Assembly: GCF_042683125.1 (NCBI RefSeq) | Contig: NZ_JBHUIY010000016.1 | Span: forward strand, 24,304-88,303 | Direction of reading: 5' to 3' | DNA length: 64,000 nt | DNA from: Phaeospirillum tilakii | GTDB taxonomy: Bacteria; Pseudomonadota; Alphaproteobacteria; Rhodospirillales; Magnetospirillaceae | In this document: positions 62,344 to 64,000 of the stretch, piece after piece | Layout of the letters: every line of letters begins with the position of its first letter | Position numbering within the stretch: the stretch's first letter is position 1 | The notes under the pieces: model-generated | Told to the model about the DNA's origin: nothing | What the model saw: the letters and a program-made list of their open reading frames with translations, nothing else | Databases searched by the model: none | Translations under genes and position numbers: made by a program

Positions 62344-63779
62344 ATTAAATTGAGAGCTTTCCAAAGCTCTTTGTGCAATATAAGGCGCTCATTTTTTTTG
62401 AAAACAGATTGGCGATTTCTGTACTTAAAAGTGAAGTGAGTCGTTCCTCCGGGCGTGTGCTGTACATTTCCAATGGCTCCACATTCAAACATAGCCTTAA
62501 ATACGGCGTAAACTCTCTTTTCAGCCATATCTGGCGCAACTTTATTTGCCACCGTTACCGCCTCTTCGTAGGTAAAATCTCTCTTTTTTATTGCGCTTAT
62601 TATGTCGAAAATTGCATCACCCTCTTCAGGATTGGTGTAGCCAACAAGTTCATCTCTGATTTCTGGGAGAAAATATTCAATTGAATATTTTCTCATTCCA
62701 CCTTTAACACAGTCAGAAGATATCTTCTTGTGCGGCTCCGAGAAGTCTTGAATGCACTTTAAAAGTTGCAAAAAGTCCCGTGGGGTATGGCGCGTCATAT
62801 CGAGTAAATATGTGCGCTGATCTTGTCCATCTATATTTGATGTAATAAAATCACGAAATATATCTACGTCTTGACAAAGACTTACTCTTGCTCTTAGATT
62901 TGCAGCAGAAATTAATGCGCTATTCTCCGGTTTTCTTGTGTCATGATACCAATTTATATCAACAGAAGAGTCCTGCCGAACCTTGTTTTTATTTGCGCCA
63001 TCGACGCGCTCAAATATGTCTGTACGACATAATAGAATTATTTTTGCTGGCACATTGTGTGCGTAGAGCATATTATTTAGCCTATCAACCTCATAAATAA
63101 GATATCCTATAGAAGTATATTGGGTGCCTTTCTTTGTCAGAATGTCATCAAGTCCATCAATTACAACATAATGACGGTTATTCGTCTTTACACCGCAAGC
63201 AAGAATTTTTAGGCTCTCTACGAATGACGGTATTTCTGATGCTGGCCTCAAATCCCCAATGCCAAAACTTCCTTCAAAGACAGAGGGAATGGTGAGTTTG
63301 AAATTGGCTTTAGAGCTAATCCGGACAATTGATGAGGCGTCCTTTGCAGGGCAGAGTCCCATTTTCCCAAGGGCATTAACTACCTCTGGAAGGCTGTGCG
63401 GATTGTGATGTGACGCCCCCTCATCTTTTGCAAACGATTCAAGTAAATATATAAGCAAAATCCATGACCATGCGGTTGGATACTTTGCCTCAGGATCCGA
63501 ATCGCCGCGAATAATTTTTGAGAACAGGGAGAATGGAAAATCAGCAAGAACAACCTGCTTTACAAAAAAATTATACTTTGGCTCACATGTAATCCTTATT
63601 CGCTCTCCGATAGCTGATTTTCCAGAGCCTTTGTATCCTAAAAACAAAAATTTTTGTCCGTTCAGCGCCTGATCACTCGCGCCATTTAGATCAAAGTATC
63701 CCTCTTTCAGAAGTTGCGGGTCTCGGGCGCCCTCTGTTTCTGCACTCGCGTAACCAAAGCGAATATCTTTGAAATTCAT
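62340..63779 (-). CDS. P-loop ATPase of the Sll1717 type, possible defence protein
   Basis: A 479-residue NTPase. The N-terminal motif FKDIRFGYASAETEGARDPQ then LLKEGYFD is characteristic of the Sll1717-type family. Walker A is GYKGSGKS at residues 48-55. Walker B is HYVVIDGLDDIL at about 203-214, and IILLCRTDIFERVD follows as a sensor region. The C-terminus looks like a winged helix (YEEAVTVANKVAPDMAEKRV, HFTFKYRNRQSVF). Base composition is far more AT-rich than everything to the left, which indicates recent transfer. ATG 63779 is chosen because GGGAGGGGGG lies just before it; the stop overlaps the + strand fragment by 4 bases. Known function: none established. Confidence 0.82.
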   Translation of the reverse strand: MNFKDIRFGYASAETEGARDPQLLKEGYFDLNGASDQALNGQKFLFLGYKGSGKSAIGERIRITCEPKYNFFVKQVVLADFPFSLFSKIIRGDSDPEAKYPTAWSWILLIYLLESFAKDEGASHHNPHSLPEVVNALGKMGLCPAKDASSIVRISSKANFKLTIPSVFEGSFGIGDLRPASEIPSFVESLKILACGVKTNNRHYVVIDGLDDILTKKGTQYTSIGYLIYEVDRLNNMLYAHNVPAKIILLCRTDIFERVDGANKNKVRQDSSVDINWYHDTRKPENSALISAANLRARVSLCQDVDIFRDFITSNIDGQDQRTYLLDMTRHTPRDFLQLLKCIQDFSEPHKKISSDCVKGGMRKYSIEYFLPEIRDELVGYTNPEEGDAIFDIISAIKKRDFTYEEAVTVANKVAPDMAEKRVYAVFKAMFECGAIGNVQHTPGGTTHFTFKYRNRQSVFKKNERLILHKELWKALNLI

Positions 63780-63876
63780 CCCCCCCCTCCCAAGAAATTG
63801 CGTTGTTATCACACGTAAAATTTGCGGTGCGTGTGGCGTAAAATGACAATAACTGGGGATGGCCGGTTGTGCACAC

Positions 63877-64000
63877 TGAACCGCCCCGGGATTGCCGGAG
63901 GCTAGTTTGATCAAATCTACGCGGCGACGGGAATGGCGTCGATCATGGCGTAGTACCTTTCCTCGGCCTCGGCCGGCGGGATGTCTCCGATGGGTTTGAG
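63877..64000 (-). mobile_element. IS3-family insertion sequence, right portion cut by window edge
   Basis: The terminal inverted-repeat end begins at 63877 with TGAACCGCCCCGGGATTGCC, a form common at IS3-family ends (TGxxCCGCCCCGG). The transposase stop lies 40 bases inside it. The rest of the element is beyond the window. It sits 97 bp upstream of the ATPase start and is oriented so that transposase transcription runs toward the ATPase. Confidence 0.85.
63917..64000 (-). CDS. IS3-family transposase (OrfB), C-terminal 27 residues only
   Basis: Reads LKPIGDIPPAEAEERYYAMI then DAIPVAA and stop at 63917-63919. The PIGxIPPAEAExxYYA ending is the standard C-terminus of IS3-family OrfB integrase-type transposases. 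The start is outside the window. Confidence 0.9.
   Translation of the reverse strand, partial: LKPIGDIPPAEAEERYYAMIDAIPVAA

Overview
The window is 64 kb of high-GC DNA with densely packed genes. The gene content and order point to an alphaproteobacterium, most likely of the Rhodospirillales type. Supporting blocks are ribF-ileS-lspA-DUF3035 lipoprotein-M16-M16, lysC-nitronate monooxygenase-ptsP, the run RodZ-like-ispG-hisS-hemA-prfA-prmC-DUF4167, an IalB protein, a TrxR-like ferredoxin-NADP reductase and a chemoreceptor carrying hemerythrin. This placement is inferred from gene content; no database was searched.

Region by region. 1-4740: an LpxH-like phosphoesterase cut by the window edge, a lipid kinase, a TPR-glycosyltransferase-like protein, an IalB-like secreted protein and UDP-glucuronate decarboxylase. 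4930-10540: ETF-ubiquinone oxidoreductase, a TPR lipoprotein, ispE, a cysteine-cluster protein, a 40-residue membrane protein and an HD hydrolase. 10735-18525: one leftward block, ribF to the M16 pair, covering flavin synthesis, Ile-tRNA charging and lipoprotein maturation. 18734-24445: an SRPBCC protein, rubredoxin, a Tat-exported PhoX-type protein and the hemerythrin chemoreceptor. 24859-26500: a toxin-antitoxin pair, then gene fragments including an integrase N-terminus against a tRNA-Arg(CCG) gene. 26640-30119: ferredoxin reductase, DedA protein, purK and purE. 30227-31817: tRNA-Met, hicAB and a GIY-YIG protein. 31897-46126: xthA, ubiG, then a long rightward housekeeping run in isoprenoid, His-tRNA, tetrapyrrole and translation-termination functions. 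46199-52702: a PAS histidine kinase, an S41 protease and RNase R, all leftward. 53028-61136: a DUF2975/XRE pair, ubiD, a GAF-HD-GYP protein, a reductase-like protein and a duplicated-permease ABC transporter.

From about 61740 to the right edge the character changes. A frameshifted fragment resembling the tail of a plasmid replication protein is followed by a strikingly AT-rich gene for a P-loop ATPase of the Sll1717 type. The end of an IS3-family insertion sequence then runs off the window. This is the clearest acquired segment.

A family of modular GC-rich hairpin elements is scattered between genes at about twelve places. One complete copy has arms of 46-47 bp. An identical 47-bp half copy lies in direct orientation on the other side of the DUF2975/XRE pair. 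No CRISPR array, rRNA or replication origin was seen.
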